Shown here: positions 1 to 9,332 of the stretch, one piece after another
Layout of the letters: every line of letters starts with the position of its first letter
Numbering within the stretch: the first letter of the stretch is position 1
DNA from: Helicobacter anseris
GTDB lineage: Bacteria > Campylobacterota > Campylobacteria > Campylobacterales > Helicobacteraceae
DNA: 63,272 bases
Direction: 5' to 3'
NCBI GenBank assembly: GCA_004368235.1
Contig: JXTW01000008.1
Location: forward strand, 9,182 to 72,453
Made by a program: the position numbers and the translations under genes
Notes under the pieces: generated by a model
Database searches by the model: none
The model's input: the letters and a program-made list of their open reading frames with translations, nothing else
What the model was told of the DNA's origin: nothing

Positions 1-31
1 TCAAAAATTTTTTTCAAATATAAGACAAATA

Positions 32-47
32 TGGAACATTTATTGCT
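32..47 (+). promoter_or_regulatory. sigma-54 (RpoN) promoter of flgE
   Basis: The sequence TGGAACATTTATTGCT has the GG (33-34) and GC (45-46) dinucleotides exactly 12 bases apart, matching the sigma-54 consensus TGGCAC-N5-TTGCA. It lies 35 bases before the flgE start, so transcription would begin near base 58. Hook genes of Helicobacter and Campylobacter are known RpoN targets. Confidence 0.85.
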
Positions 48-81
48 TTTTGTATTTTAAATTTTATAAAAAGGATTTGAA

Positions 82-2232
82 ATGTTACGTTCACTTTGGT
101 CTGGTGTCAGCGGTATGCAAGCACACCAAATTGCACTTGATGTTGAGAGTAATAATATTGCTAATGTTAATACGGTTGGTTTTAAATATTCTCGTGCATC
201 ATTTGTTGATATGCTAAGTCAGGTTAAGCTGATTGCTACCTCTCCTTATCAGAATGGACTTGGGGGACAAAATGATTTCTCTGTAGGTCTTGGTGTTGGG
301 GTAAACTCTACAACAAAGGTTTTTTCTCAAGGTAATACACAAAATACAGATGTAAAAACTGATCTTGCAATTAATGGCGATGGTTTTTTTATCATCTCTC
401 CAGATCGTGGTACTACACAGAACTTTACTCGTGATGGGGAGTTTTTATTTGATGCAAATGGAAATTTAGTTACCAATGGTGGATACGTAGTACAAGGATG
501 GATGAAGGGAGATCTTAAAAATGCATCTAAGATGAGTGATGCAGATTTTTTTAAAGTGGATAATACAGGACCTATCCAAAATATCCAGATTGACCCAGCT
601 ATGGTAATGCCAGCACGTGCAAGTACAAAAATTTCTTTACGTGCTAATTTATCAGCTGGTAAACATGTCGAGCAAACAGGAAATATTTTTGCACTTGATT
701 CTGCAGTCAAAACTCCAGCAGATGGAGTGAATCCAGTTTATGATTCAGATTCTAGATTAACACAGAAGGGTGAAGATTTTGCTGCATTATTTAATCAAGA
801 TGGAGATGCTTTTACTTTAACGGAAAATCAGGGTATCTGGGTAAGTTATAAAACTTCAGAAATGAGAAATGAAATTCAAGATAGCAATGAAGAAAGCATG
901 GTGGAGATTAATGGAACAACGATATCTTTTACTAATGATTCTGGTGTGAGTGGAATGAGTTCTATTATGGCTGCTCAAATGGCTATTAATGCACATAAAC
1001 ATGAAACTGGTGTAGAAGCGTATATAGATAACGGACTTTTAAGATTGGAAAATAAGAATGAATTAGATGGTGATGAGCGTGTAAAAAATATCAGAATTAC
1101 TGCTAGCGGTACAGGAGCATTTGCAAATTTTGTAGAAGGAGATGCAGATATTACTTCGTTTCGCTATCGTTATACAAGTTCTTTAAGTCCAGATTCTGGT
1201 ACAGGACAATTCCGCACAACCGAAGATTTACGTGCATTAATGCAATATGATGCTAATCTTATTAAAGATCCTACACAACCTTATGCCGATTCTACAGCGA
1301 GTGTGTCTGTGAAAGTTAATAAATATGGAATGTTTGAGATTCAAAATAAAGATAATGGGGATACAGAAAAGCAAAATCTCAATATCTTTGTTTCTGGTTA
1401 TTCGAGTGAAAATGTTACTAATAATGTTCTTTTTAAAGATACGATGAAGGCACTTAATACTGCTTCATTGGTAGAAGGTGGTATTGCTAGCTCATCTTCT
1501 AAAATAGGACATGCTGTGCATACCTCAAGTGTAGATGTTGTTGATAGTTTAGGTACAAAACATACGATTAGATTTGAATTTTATAAATCTGGAGGATCAG
1601 AGTGGAATTTCCGTGCTATAGTCCCAGAGCCAAGTGAGCTTTATGGATCTTCGCCTTCTCGTCCTAATATTTTTGAAGGTGGACGTGTAAAGTTTAATAG
1701 TGATGGAAGTCTTGCAAGTATGAATCCACCTGTGCTCCAATTTGATCCTAAAAATGGTGCAGATGCACCACAGAGAATTAATCTTGCTTTTGGTAAGAGT
1801 GGTGGTTTTGGAGGATTGACTAGTGTAGATAAGCAATCAGAGACTTATAATATTAATCAAGATGGTTATCAGGCTGGAGATTTGATTGATGTGAGATTTG
1901 ATAGTAATGGTTCATTACTTGGAGGATTTAGTAATGGTAGGACCTTGGCATTGGCACAAGTTGCATTGGCAAACTTTGCTAATAATGCAGGTTTACAAGC
2001 AGAGGGAGGAAATGTATTCTCTGCTTCTGGTAACTCTGGTCAGCCAATTATTGGCGCTGCTAATACGGGACGTAGAGGTAGTGTATCTGGATCTAAACTA
2101 GAGATGAGTAACGTAGATTTATCCAGATCCTTAACACAGCTAATTGTTGTGCAAAGAGGTTTTCAAGCTAACTCTAAGGCTGTAACCACATCTGATCAAG
2201 TACTTAACACTTTATTGCAACTTAAACAATAA
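82..2232 (+). CDS. flgE: Flagellar hook protein FlgE
   Basis: This 716-residue protein is the structural subunit of the flagellar hook, the universal joint between rod and filament, exported by the flagellar type III system. The N-terminus carries the conserved rod/hook-protein motif (SGMQAHQIALDVESNNIANV) and the C-terminus ends in the matching helix (QRGFQANSKAVTTSDQVL); both helices form the axial coiled core. The long variable middle is typical of epsilonproteobacterial hook proteins, which are far larger than the roughly 400 residues of E. coli and close to the 718 residues I recall for H. pylori. AAGGATTTGAA precedes the ATG. A sigma-54 element upstream and a terminator downstream make it a single-gene transcription unit. 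Confidence 0.97.
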   Translation: MLRSLWSGVSGMQAHQIALDVESNNIANVNTVGFKYSRASFVDMLSQVKLIATSPYQNGLGGQNDFSVGLGVGVNSTTKVFSQGNTQNTDVKTDLAINGDGFFIISPDRGTTQNFTRDGEFLFDANGNLVTNGGYVVQGWMKGDLKNASKMSDADFFKVDNTGPIQNIQIDPAMVMPARASTKISLRANLSAGKHVEQTGNIFALDSAVKTPADGVNPVYDSDSRLTQKGEDFAALFNQDGDAFTLTENQGIWVSYKTSEMRNEIQDSNEESMVEINGTTISFTNDSGVSGMSSIMAAQMAINAHKHETGVEAYIDNGLLRLENKNELDGDERVKNIRITASGTGAFANFVEGDADITSFRYRYTSSLSPDSGTGQFRTTEDLRALMQYDANLIKDPTQPYADSTASVSVKVNKYGMFEIQNKDNGDTEKQNLNIFVSGYSSENVTNNVLFKDTMKALNTASLVEGGIASSSSKIGHAVHTSSVDVVDSLGTKHTIRFEFYKSGGSEWNFRAIVPEPSELYGSSPSRPNIFEGGRVKFNSDGSLASMNPPVLQFDPKNGADAPQRINLAFGKSGGFGGLTSVDKQSETYNINQDGYQAGDLIDVRFDSNGSLLGGFSNGRTLALAQVALANFANNAGLQAEGGNVFSASGNSGQPIIGAANTGRRGSVSGSKLEMSNVDLSRSLTQLIVVQRGFQANSKAVTTSDQVLNTLLQLKQ

Positions 2233-2248
2233 TTTGCTTTTATTCTTT

Positions 2249-2275
2249 AAGGTTTTGGTCTAGCCAAAACCTTTT
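2249..2275 (+). terminator. Rho-independent terminator after flgE
   Basis: A perfect 10-base stem AAGGTTTTGG / CCAAAACCTT (2249-2258 and 2264-2273) with loop TCTAG starts 17 bases after the flgE stop and is followed by a short T run and T-rich sequence. It isolates flgE from the next gene. Confidence 0.8.
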
Positions 2276-2390
2276 CTACATTTTTATACTGCTACTTTTT
2301 GTTATTTATTTAATTATTTTTTAAATTATTTAATATTTTTTTTATTTTGTTAAGTTAATATAAAGAAAAACTTAATATTAGAGGATGATA

Positions 2391-3656
2391 ATGAATTGGC
2401 TAAGAGTAAAAAAAGATTCCAAAGCTATTTTTCAAGTAGGTAACGGTAATTTCTTAGAAATGTATGATTTTAGTATCTTTGGTCTTTATGCTCCTATTAT
2501 TGCAAAAGTATTTTTTCCTAATGAAAATGCTTTTATTGGTATTATGCAAACCTTTATGGTTTTTGCAGCAGGGAGTTTTATGCGTCCAGTAGGAGCTCTT
2601 GTGCTAGGTGCTTATATGGATAAGTTTGGTCGCAAAAAAGGCTTGATGCTGACTTTATCTCTTATGGCTATCGGGACAGCTTCGATTTGCTTATGTCCTA
2701 GTTATGCACAAATAGGTGTCTTAGCTCCTATAGTCATTGTGATAGGCAGGCTTATTCAAGGTTTTAGTGCAGGAGCAGAATTGGGTGGAGTGGTTATATA
2801 TTTGAGTGAGATTGCACCTAAGGATTTGAAGGGATTTTATGTGGCTTGGCAGAGTGGTTCATAGCAGTTAGCTACAGCATTTGCGGCTGGACTAGGTCTA
2901 GGGTTGCATTATTTTTTAGGTGAGGAGTTTTTAGCTCAAGGTGGTTGGAGGATACCCTTTTTAGTAGGTTGTCTTGTCGTACCTTTTTTATTTATTATTC
3001 GTAAGGGCTTAGAGGAAAGTCCAGAGTTTTCTAATACAAAACATTGTACGAGGAAATTAAGCGAGATGATTAAAAATGCTATTTTAAATTTGAGATTAAT
3101 GCTTATTGGCATTGCCATGGTGATGACAACAACTACTTTTTATTACTTTATCACTGTTTATACACCCACTTATGCAAAAAATATTTTGCATTTTAGTAGT
3201 GTCCAAAGTTTTGGGGTAACGGTAATGGTCGCTTTTAGCAATCTTTTCTGGCTTTTAGTATCTGGATATGTGAGTGATAGGATCGGACGAAAAAAAGCGC
3301 TTGTTTTTTCATCGGTTTTAGGGCTTTTGACATCCTATCCTGCACTATTATTGCTAATAAATCATTTAAATTTTCCAGTATTAGTAGGCGTTGAGCTATG
3401 GCTTAGTATGATTTATGCAGTTTATAATGGAACTATGGCAGTAGCACTATCTGAAATTGTACCAAAAGAACTCAAGGCAATTGGTTTTAGTTTTGCTTAT
3501 TCTGTGGCAGTAGCAATATTTGGTAGTTTAACACCAGCAGTTTCTACTTATTTCATTGCCTTGAGTAATAATCCGGCTATACCTGGAATATGGCTTTCTT
3601 TTGTCGCATTTTGTTCATTTATAGCAGTTTTATTGGCTTATCGCAAAGTAGCTTAA
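2391..3656 (+). pseudogene. MHS-family major facilitator transporter, interrupted by one in-frame stop
   Basis: Two open segments in the same frame, 2391-2864 and 2865-3656, together encode about 421 codons of a proton symporter of the metabolite:H+ symporter family (ProP, citrate and alpha-ketoglutarate permeases). Both signature loops are present: DKFGRKKG after membrane helix 2 and SDRIGRKKA in the second half. A TAG at 2862-2864 falls in the conserved stretch WQSGS-stop-QLAT, where relatives have a glutamine (WQSASQQ), so CAG to TAG is the simplest origin. No frameshift or deletion is seen and the remainder is intact, so the lesion is recent, a sequencing error, or read through. The ATG at 2391 is preferred over 2385 because GAGG at 2381-2384 is then six bases away. 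The substrate cannot be told. Confidence 0.85.
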
Positions 3657-4159
3657 TGTTTGCTTTCTTTGTGTAAGAAATATAGACCTAGAGAAAGTGC
3701 AAGTATAGATATGGCAAAATAGATCATATCAAGTGTGCTTTTTACATCCATATTTAAAACTTTAGAAAAGAAAGCAACAATAAGCGCCATAACAATAACT
3801 TTTGCAAGTTTATCTTTAAGCTGATCTAGTGTATGAATCTCTAGCACTTTGATATTACTAAGCTCTTTAATGGAGATCTTGGTAATAAAAAGCTCATAGA
3901 GCCCGAAGCTAAAGATAAGTAAAACTACAGCGATGAGGTAAAGATCAATAGAGGAAATAATAGCATTTAATAAAAGATTGTGGATATCATCTTGATCTGG
4001 GCTGCTTCCGCTATAGTAGCCTATGGTTTTAATACCAGCATGGATGATATCCCAACTAGCTACAATGAATAATAAAACAGATCCTACTAAAGAGAGAATA
4101 ACTGCCAAAATAACAATAAGGCGTGTATTCCACAAAATAGTTTCAAAAATTTTTTTCAT
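3653..4159 (-). CDS. YqhA/UPF0114 family membrane protein
   Basis: This 168-residue protein resembles the YqhA (UPF0114) family of small inner-membrane proteins of unknown function. About four hydrophobic segments can be seen: near residues 13-36, 66-90, 118-134 and 145-162. The N-terminal segment (ETILWNTRLIVILAVILSLV) is the most family-like. It converges on the broken transporter, sharing four bases with that gene's end. A TAAAAT box for its own promoter lies in the divergent gap with gltA. No function should be inferred beyond membrane location. Confidence 0.8.
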   Translation of the reverse strand: MKKIFETILWNTRLIVILAVILSLVGSVLLFIVASWDIIHAGIKTIGYYSGSSPDQDDIHNLLLNAIISSIDLYLIAVVLLIFSFGLYELFITKISIKELSNIKVLEIHTLDQLKDKLAKVIVMALIVAFFSKVLNMDVKSTLDMIYFAISILALSLGLYFLHKESKH

Positions 4160-4192
4160 ATTTTTCCTTTTTTCCTAGAGATTAAGGGGTAG

Positions 4193-4198
4193 ATTTTA
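4193..4198 (-). promoter_or_regulatory. Candidate -10 box of the YqhA-family gene
   Basis: TAAAAT read on the minus strand, 34 bases before the start codon, in the divergent gap shared with gltA. The -35 region is not recognisable, as is common in Helicobacter. The call is by motif only. Confidence 0.4.
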
Positions 4199-4324
4199 GC
4201 AGATTTATGGAGGAAATCAATGAGATTTTGCGATGAATGATCAGGTCTTAGTTTTAATATTTTAAAATATTTGACTAGAAATAGTAAAAATACAAATAAT
4301 TATTTACTTTTTTTGATAAAAGTT

Positions 4325-4339
4325 TTATACAATGTATAA
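4325..4339. promoter_or_regulatory. Perfect palindrome upstream of gltA, candidate operator
   Basis: TTATACA-A-TGTATAA is a perfect 7-base inverted repeat around one central base, 26 bases before the gltA start codon. It overlaps the most likely -10 region (TATACAAT), which is a typical operator position. Its symmetry suits a dimeric repressor. No regulator gene lies next to it. Confidence 0.45.
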
Positions 4340-4365
4340 CCAAATCGGTACTTAAAGGATGGTTT

Positions 4366-5649
4366 ATGGGAACTGTAACTTTAATAAATAATGAAACAGG
4401 ACAAAGTTTTGATTTTGATTTGATTGATTGCACAAGAGGACCTAAGGCAGTCAATTTCTCTAAATTGTTTGAAAATGCAGGGATTTTTTCTTATGATCCT
4501 GGATATGGTTCTACAGCAGGATGTGAGTCAACTATTAGCTATATTGATGGAAAAAAAGGAGAGCTGCTTTATAGAGGGATACCCATTGAACAGCTTGTAG
4601 AGAAGTATAAATTTACAGATATTTGCCAGTTTTTGATTTCAGATTCTTTGCCTAAGAATGATGAAGAATCTAAAAAATTTGATTTAGAGTTGCGCCATAG
4701 AAGTTTTTTGCATGAAAAGCTCAAAAGAGTGTTTGATGTATTTCCAGATAATGCTCATTCTATGGCAACTCTAAGCGCAATTGTATCCGTGCTAGCTACT
4801 TTATATGCCAATCACAAGGATATGGATGATGAGGATGATTATCAGACAATGGCACGTAGAATTATTGCTAAAACCCCTACAATGGTGGCTTTTTGCTATC
4901 GTAATTCAGTAGGAGCACCTTTTATTGAGCCAGATGTTAGCAAGAGCTATGTAGAAAACTTTTTTTATATGTTGCGTGGCTATCCTCATTCTAGATGGAA
5001 ATATGGTTTAGATGGTGAACAGGAAATAACACCCCTAGAGATAGAGGCATTGGATAAGATTTTAACTTTACATGCAGATCATGGACAAAATGCTTCTACA
5101 ACTACAGTGAGAAATGTTGCTTCTACAGGCGTACATCCTTATGCAGCTATTAGTTCGGGGATTAATGCTCTCTGGGGACCAGCCCATGGTGGGGCAAATG
5201 AAAAAGTATTAGCTCAATTGCATGAGATTGGTGATGTAAAAAATGTTGATAAGTTCATTGAACGTGCTAAGGATAAAAATGATTCTTTTCGTCTTATGGG
5301 ATTTGGTCATCGCGTTTATAAAAGTTATGATCCAAGAGCAAAGACATTAAAAAAGCTTAAAGATGAGCTTGATAAAAAGGGTATTAGAATGGATGCTCAT
5401 TTAAGTGAAATAGCCCAGAAGGTAGAAGAGGTCGCACTTAGTGATTCTTATTTTTTAGAAAGAGGTCTTTATCCTAATGTGGATTTTTATAGTGGTATTA
5501 TTTTAACAGCACTAAAAATACCAAGAGAGTTGTTTACGCCAATCTTTGTTATGGGTAGGATGCCTGGATGGTGTGCACAGCTTATAGAGCATGATAAAAA
5601 TCCATATGCCAGAATCACGCGTCCACGTCAAGTATATCTTGGGAAATAG
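4366..5649 (+). CDS. gltA: Citrate synthase (type II)
   Basis: Citrate synthase condenses acetyl-CoA with oxaloacetate to form citrate, the entry step of the TCA cycle, in the cytoplasm. The 427-residue length fits the hexameric, NADH-sensitive type of Gram-negative bacteria. The catalytic triad is visible: His274 in GPAHGGANE, His315 in GFGHRVYK and Asp373 in NVDFYSG. AAAGGATGG sits just before the ATG. The gene stands alone after a divergent promoter gap that holds a palindrome and is followed by a LysE-type gene with a hairpin between them. Confidence 0.98.
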   Translation: MGTVTLINNETGQSFDFDLIDCTRGPKAVNFSKLFENAGIFSYDPGYGSTAGCESTISYIDGKKGELLYRGIPIEQLVEKYKFTDICQFLISDSLPKNDEESKKFDLELRHRSFLHEKLKRVFDVFPDNAHSMATLSAIVSVLATLYANHKDMDDEDDYQTMARRIIAKTPTMVAFCYRNSVGAPFIEPDVSKSYVENFFYMLRGYPHSRWKYGLDGEQEITPLEIEALDKILTLHADHGQNASTTTVRNVASTGVHPYAAISSGINALWGPAHGGANEKVLAQLHEIGDVKNVDKFIERAKDKNDSFRLMGFGHRVYKSYDPRAKTLKKLKDELDKKGIRMDAHLSEIAQKVEEVALSDSYFLERGLYPNVDFYSGIILTALKIPRELFTPIFVMGRMPGWCAQLIEHDKNPYARITRPRQVYLGK

Positions 5650-5661
5650 AAACTCTTAAAA

Positions 5662-5696
5662 ATTCCTTTTGTATAATTTTAAAAACAAAAAGGAAT
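5662..5696 (+). promoter_or_regulatory. Inverted repeat masking the ribosome binding site of the LysE-type gene, with a -10 box in its loop
   Basis: ATTCCTTTTGT (5662-5672) pairs with ACAAAAAGGAAT (5685-5696) with one bulged A. The 3' arm contains the AAGGA ribosome binding site of the gene starting at 5700. Bases 5672-5677, at the arm-loop border, read TATAAT, a good -10 box. No T run follows, so it is a poor terminator. The layout suggests that read-through RNA from gltA would hide the binding site, while RNA started at this box would not. Confidence 0.45.
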
Positions 5697-5699
5697 GGT

Positions 5700-6329
5700 A
5701 TGGAGTTTGTCCTAGCAAATACACAGGCTTTTATAAGTATTTTAAGCATTTGGATTCTGGCAGTGATGATGCCAGGTCCTGATATGTTTTTGGTTATTCG
5801 TACAGCAATCAATAAGGGAAAAATAGCCGCAATAATGGCTGTTTTTGGTATCGTTACAGGGACATTAGTATGGCTTGTGGTAGGATTTTTCTTTATTGCA
5901 ATTATAGGTGGAGGAGTACTTTTTGATATTTTAAAAGTGTGTGGAGGGATTTATTTGATATGGATGTCCTATCAAGTATTGACATCCCTAAAGCAAAAGT
6001 CTATAGGTCAAGATGATAAGAGAAGTGAGCAGACAGCCTTTTATACAGGGTTATTGACTAATATTGCCAATCCAAAACCTCCTATTTTTGTATCTATTAT
6101 CCTTTCTAAGTTGCCATTGGATACACCATTTTTAATTGATTGCTTTTTATTGATAGTCATGCTTATTATTCCACTTATATGGTTTTATATAGTTGTGAGA
6201 TTGTTTACTATACAGATATTTTTAGATAAATTTATGAAGTGTAGCAAGTTCGTTGATATATTGGCAGGGATAGTATTTGGAGTTTTTGGGATGGATTTAG
6301 TTTATGAAGGTGTAAGAACTTTAGCCTAG
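5700..6329 (+). CDS. LysE/RhtB-family amino acid exporter
   Basis: This 209-residue inner-membrane protein belongs to the LysE/RhtB superfamily, which exports amino acids or related metabolites. The family hallmark near the N-terminus, MMPGPDMFLV, is present at residues 23-32, followed by the G-rich helix (AVFGIVTGTLVWLVVGFFF). The segment NIANPKPPIFV matches the conserved NxxNPK region. About six membrane helices can be traced and the length is standard. The substrate cannot be predicted. It is followed by a hairpin shared with the convergent Bax-inhibitor gene. Confidence 0.9.
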   Translation: MEFVLANTQAFISILSIWILAVMMPGPDMFLVIRTAINKGKIAAIMAVFGIVTGTLVWLVVGFFFIAIIGGGVLFDILKVCGGIYLIWMSYQVLTSLKQKSIGQDDKRSEQTAFYTGLLTNIANPKPPIFVSIILSKLPLDTPFLIDCFLLIVMLIIPLIWFYIVVRLFTIQIFLDKFMKCSKFVDILAGIVFGVFGMDLVYEGVRTLA

Positions 6330-6343
6330 AATCTAGGCTAAAG
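6319..6343. terminator. Hairpin between convergent genes
   Basis: CTTTAGCCTAGA and TCTAGGCTAAAG form a perfect 12-base inverted repeat around a single A. It includes the stop codon of the LysE-type gene and abuts the end of the convergent Bax-inhibitor gene, so it could stop transcription from both sides. T runs on either side are weak. Confidence 0.65.
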
Positions 6344-6344
6344 T

Positions 6345-7031
6345 TTAGTCTTCGCGATTGCCAAGTATACCTATTAATTGTAGGATAGATACAAATATAT
6401 TTAAGAAATTTAAATATAGACTAACAGCAGCATCTATTGGACTATCATAAAGACCTTTTAGCATATTTTGTGTATCAAATGCTACAAAAACGCTAAATAG
6501 CACGGCACAAGCACCAGCAATCAATACTTGAAGCATTGGAGAGTGCAAGAATAGATTAATAAGCGAACAAATCACTACAACAATCAAGGCAATAAAAAGC
6601 ATTTTACCAATATTAGCCAGATCGCTTTTAGTTTTAATAGCAAAGATGCTCATAATACCAAAGATAATTGTAGTCATGCCTAATGCTTGCCAAACTGCCC
6701 CAAGACCATTTTTAGAGATAACAAAACCTAAAAGAGGAACAAGTGTAACTCCACTTAATGTCGTGAAGGCAAAAAGCATAGCTATATTTAAGCCGGGCTT
6801 ATTTTTAGAAAACATTAGCCCAAAAAATGCAACGATTTCTAAGATGAAAAATACCCAACGATTTTGCATAATAGTTTCAAAGTTCATTAAACCTAGAATG
6901 GCGCCAATTGTTCCAAGGGCTAAACTAGCAGCAAAAAACTTATAAGTAGTTTTGACGAAGTTGACCATTGCGCTTTCTTGAGCAAGGCTTGTACTTTGTT
7001 CATAAGCTTGGGTTCTATCATATAGGCTCAT
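6345..7031 (-). CDS. Bax inhibitor-1/YccA family membrane protein
   Basis: This 228-residue protein has the seven hydrophobic segments of the BI-1/TMBIM family (bacterial YccA and YbhL types). Characterised relatives act as pH-sensitive calcium leak channels or interact with the FtsH protease. The N-terminal 30 residues are polar and the C-terminal region SPIDAAVSLYLNFLNIFVSI carries the typical family ending with its aspartate. It is divergent from gapA, the same pairing I recall from H. pylori. The promoter probably lies in the 119-base gap. The physiological role here is unknown. Confidence 0.9.
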   Translation of the reverse strand: MSLYDRTQAYEQSTSLAQESAMVNFVKTTYKFFAASLALGTIGAILGLMNFETIMQNRWVFFILEIVAFFGLMFSKNKPGLNIAMLFAFTTLSGVTLVPLLGFVISKNGLGAVWQALGMTTIIFGIMSIFAIKTKSDLANIGKMLFIALIVVVICSLINLFLHSPMLQVLIAGACAVLFSVFVAFDTQNMLKGLYDSPIDAAVSLYLNFLNIFVSILQLIGILGNRED

Positions 7032-7115
7032 AGATGCTCCTTTAATAATAATTTTTATTTGGAGAATATTACTTTAGCAGTGTTAAGAAAATGCAAACTA
7101 CTCATTAATTAGCGT

Positions 7116-7121
7116 TATAAT
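7116..7121 (+). promoter_or_regulatory. -10 box of gapA
   Basis: A perfect TATAAT lies 29 bases before the GTG start of gapA in the divergent gap with the Bax-inhibitor gene. There is no clear -35 box, which is usual for the housekeeping sigma factor of Helicobacter. Confidence 0.6.
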
Positions 7122-7150
7122 TGCATAGTTAAGAATTAAAGGATTTTTCA

Positions 7151-8134
7151 GTGAAAAAAAATAGAATTGCTATCAATGGTTTTGGACGTTTGGGGCGTTG
7201 CATTGCTCGTGTTATCTCCCTTCGTGATGATGTGGAGTTGGTAGGAATTAATGATCCTTGTGATTTTGAGATTTTGAGTTATCTTTTGCGTCTAGATTCC
7301 ACACATGGAGCTTTTATCAAAGAAGTGAGATATGAGGAAAATAGGCTTTTTATTAATGAAAATGAAGTTAGTATCTCTAATTATAGCAATCCTATGGATG
7401 TGGATTTTGGAGAAGTAGATATAGTAATTGAGAGTTCTGGTAAGTTTTTAGATAAGCAAAGTATTTCCCATCATCTTAAAAAGGGGGCGAAAAAGGTTAT
7501 TCTCTCTGCCCCATCTATTGATGATATGCCTACATTTGTAATGGGGGTAAATGAGCATGATTATAATGGAGAATTGATTATTTCAAATGCTTCTTGTACA
7601 ACAAATTGTTTGGCACCATTATGCAAGATTTTAGATTCTCATTTTGGAATTCAAGAAGGCGTAATTACGACTATTCATAGCTATACTTTTGATCAAAAAT
7701 TATTAGATAATGCTCATGCAACTGATAAACGCAGAAGTAGAGCAGCAGCCTTAAATATTATTCCTACTACAACAGGAGCAGCTAAAAATCTTTATCGGGT
7801 ATTGCCAAATTTAGAAGGAAAGTTGCATGGACATAGTGTGCGCATACCAGTAGCAGATGTTTCAATGCTGGATTTAAATATTAGATTGAAGCAGCCTTTA
7901 GAAAATTTAAATGAACTTTTAAGGCAGTATGCTATTAAAGAGATGAAGGGTATTTTGAGACTTGATGATGGCTATGGTGTAAGTAGTGATTTTTTAGGGG
8001 ATTCGCATAGCTGTATAGTAGCTAGTGATTTGAGTTTTAGTATCGGAGAGATGACTAAAATTATGGCTTGGTATGATAATGAATGGGGCTATTCTAATAG
8101 GATTATTGATTTAGCTTGCTATATCAGTGATTAA
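7151..8134 (+). CDS. gapA: Glyceraldehyde-3-phosphate dehydrogenase, type I
   Basis: The enzyme oxidises glyceraldehyde-3-phosphate to 1,3-bisphosphoglycerate with NAD(P)+ in glycolysis and gluconeogenesis. The 327-residue protein has the Rossmann motif GFGRLGR at residues 10-16, the catalytic cysteine (Cys149) in SNASCTTNCLAP and the C-terminal WYDNEWGYSNR motif. The start is GTG, supported by AAAGGA seven bases upstream, with no nearby ATG alternative. The DegT-type aminotransferase follows after eight bases, so the two are probably cotranscribed even though no shared pathway is obvious. Confidence 0.97.
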   Translation: MKKNRIAINGFGRLGRCIARVISLRDDVELVGINDPCDFEILSYLLRLDSTHGAFIKEVRYEENRLFINENEVSISNYSNPMDVDFGEVDIVIESSGKFLDKQSISHHLKKGAKKVILSAPSIDDMPTFVMGVNEHDYNGELIISNASCTTNCLAPLCKILDSHFGIQEGVITTIHSYTFDQKLLDNAHATDKRRSRAAALNIIPTTTGAAKNLYRVLPNLEGKLHGHSVRIPVADVSMLDLNIRLKQPLENLNELLRQYAIKEMKGILRLDDGYGVSSDFLGDSHSCIVASDLSFSIGEMTKIMAWYDNEWGYSNRIIDLACYISD

Positions 8135-8142
8135 GGATTGAA

Positions 8143-9276
8143 GTGGAAGTAAAATTTTTAGATCTATCTTATGTCAATGCACCTTATTATGAGGAGTTTT
8201 CTCATAAGTTAAAAGAGTTGTATTTTAATTCTCGTTTTATTAGAAGTATTGAATGTAGCCAGTTTGAAGAGGAATTTGCTAAATATTGTGGGACTTTAGG
8301 TTGTGTAGGTGTGGCTAATGGTACAGATGCTATAGAAATTGCTATTAAAGCACTTAATCTTGCCAAGGGGAGTCAGATTATATTGCCAGCTAATACTTTT
8401 AAGGCTACTGCTGAAGCTGTTTTAAATATGGGATTTAAGGCTGTAATAGTAGATTGTGATGAGAGCTATAATATTTCACCTCAAGCTTTATTATCTGCTA
8501 TAACTCCACAAACTTCAGCAATCATTGTTGTGCATCTTTATGGGCGTGTCTGTGATATGAATGCAGTGATGAAAATCGCACAAGATTATGGGCTTTTGGT
8601 CATTGAGGATTGTTCTCAAGCTCATGGTGCTAGGATAAGAATACAAAATGAGGTTAGAAGTGTAGGTAGTATAGGAGATGTTGGAACATTTAGCTTTTAT
8701 CCTAGTAAGAATTTGGGTGCTATTGGTGATGGTGGGGCAATTGTTTCTAATGCAAGATCATTACTAGATAGGGCAAGAAATATTGCTAATCATAGTTTAT
8801 TAGAGTGTAAACCTAGTTTTGTAGGCAGGAATTCAAGACTAGATTCTATCCAGGCTATGTTTTTAAGTCTAAAGCTTAGAGATTTAGATGCTCATAATAC
8901 CCATAGAATAGAGATTGCAAAAGTATATGACAAAATATTAAGCAGATGTGAAGGAGTTGTTTGCCCAGAGTTGCCAGCCCTTGATGCTTGTGTGTGGCAT
9001 AACTATGTGATTAGACTTATAAGAGGGCTTTCTGGACACAGGGAGATGCTCCAAAAATTTCTTGAAATTAAAGGAGTACAAACCCATATTCATTATCCTT
9101 TAGCACTTAACAAAATTCCAGAGTTAAAAAGTCATATTCATATGCTTATTCATCCTTTGCCAAATGCTAGCAATTGGGATAGGGATATACTTTCATTACC
9201 TATTGGTGCTCATATTACAAAAGAACAAGCAGAGTATGTGGCTAATTGTATCCTTGAGTTTAGCACTCGTTATTAG
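8143..9276 (+). CDS. DegT/DnrJ/EryC1-family sugar aminotransferase
   Basis: A PLP-dependent enzyme of 377 residues that transfers an amino group to a keto-deoxysugar nucleotide. The PLP-binding lysine lies in the motif FYPSKNLGAIGDGGAI, near residue 188. The glycine and aspartate of the cofactor pocket (VANGTDAIEIAIKALN) and the EDCSQAHGA motif are also present. The N-terminus (FLDLSYVNAPYYEEF) is closest to the QdtB/FdtB/WecE type acting on dTDP-3-keto-6-deoxyhexoses, but this is inference. The start is GTG after AAGGATTGAA, directly behind gapA. No other nucleotide-sugar gene is adjacent, so its product (LPS, glycoprotein or flagellin sugar) cannot be assigned. Confidence 0.9.
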   Translation: MEVKFLDLSYVNAPYYEEFSHKLKELYFNSRFIRSIECSQFEEEFAKYCGTLGCVGVANGTDAIEIAIKALNLAKGSQIILPANTFKATAEAVLNMGFKAVIVDCDESYNISPQALLSAITPQTSAIIVVHLYGRVCDMNAVMKIAQDYGLLVIEDCSQAHGARIRIQNEVRSVGSIGDVGTFSFYPSKNLGAIGDGGAIVSNARSLLDRARNIANHSLLECKPSFVGRNSRLDSIQAMFLSLKLRDLDAHNTHRIEIAKVYDKILSRCEGVVCPELPALDACVWHNYVIRLIRGLSGHREMLQKFLEIKGVQTHIHYPLALNKIPELKSHIHMLIHPLPNASNWDRDILSLPIGAHITKEQAEYVANCILEFSTRY

Positions 9277-9332
9277 CTATCTTTGAGTATTTATTTAGAT
9301 ACAATGTAATTTATAATTTTTGGAGGTTTAAA

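Noticed and set aside
327-710. Minus-strand open frame of 127 codons inside flgE
   Set aside because: Shadow of flgE with no similarity, no ribosome binding site and no promoter.
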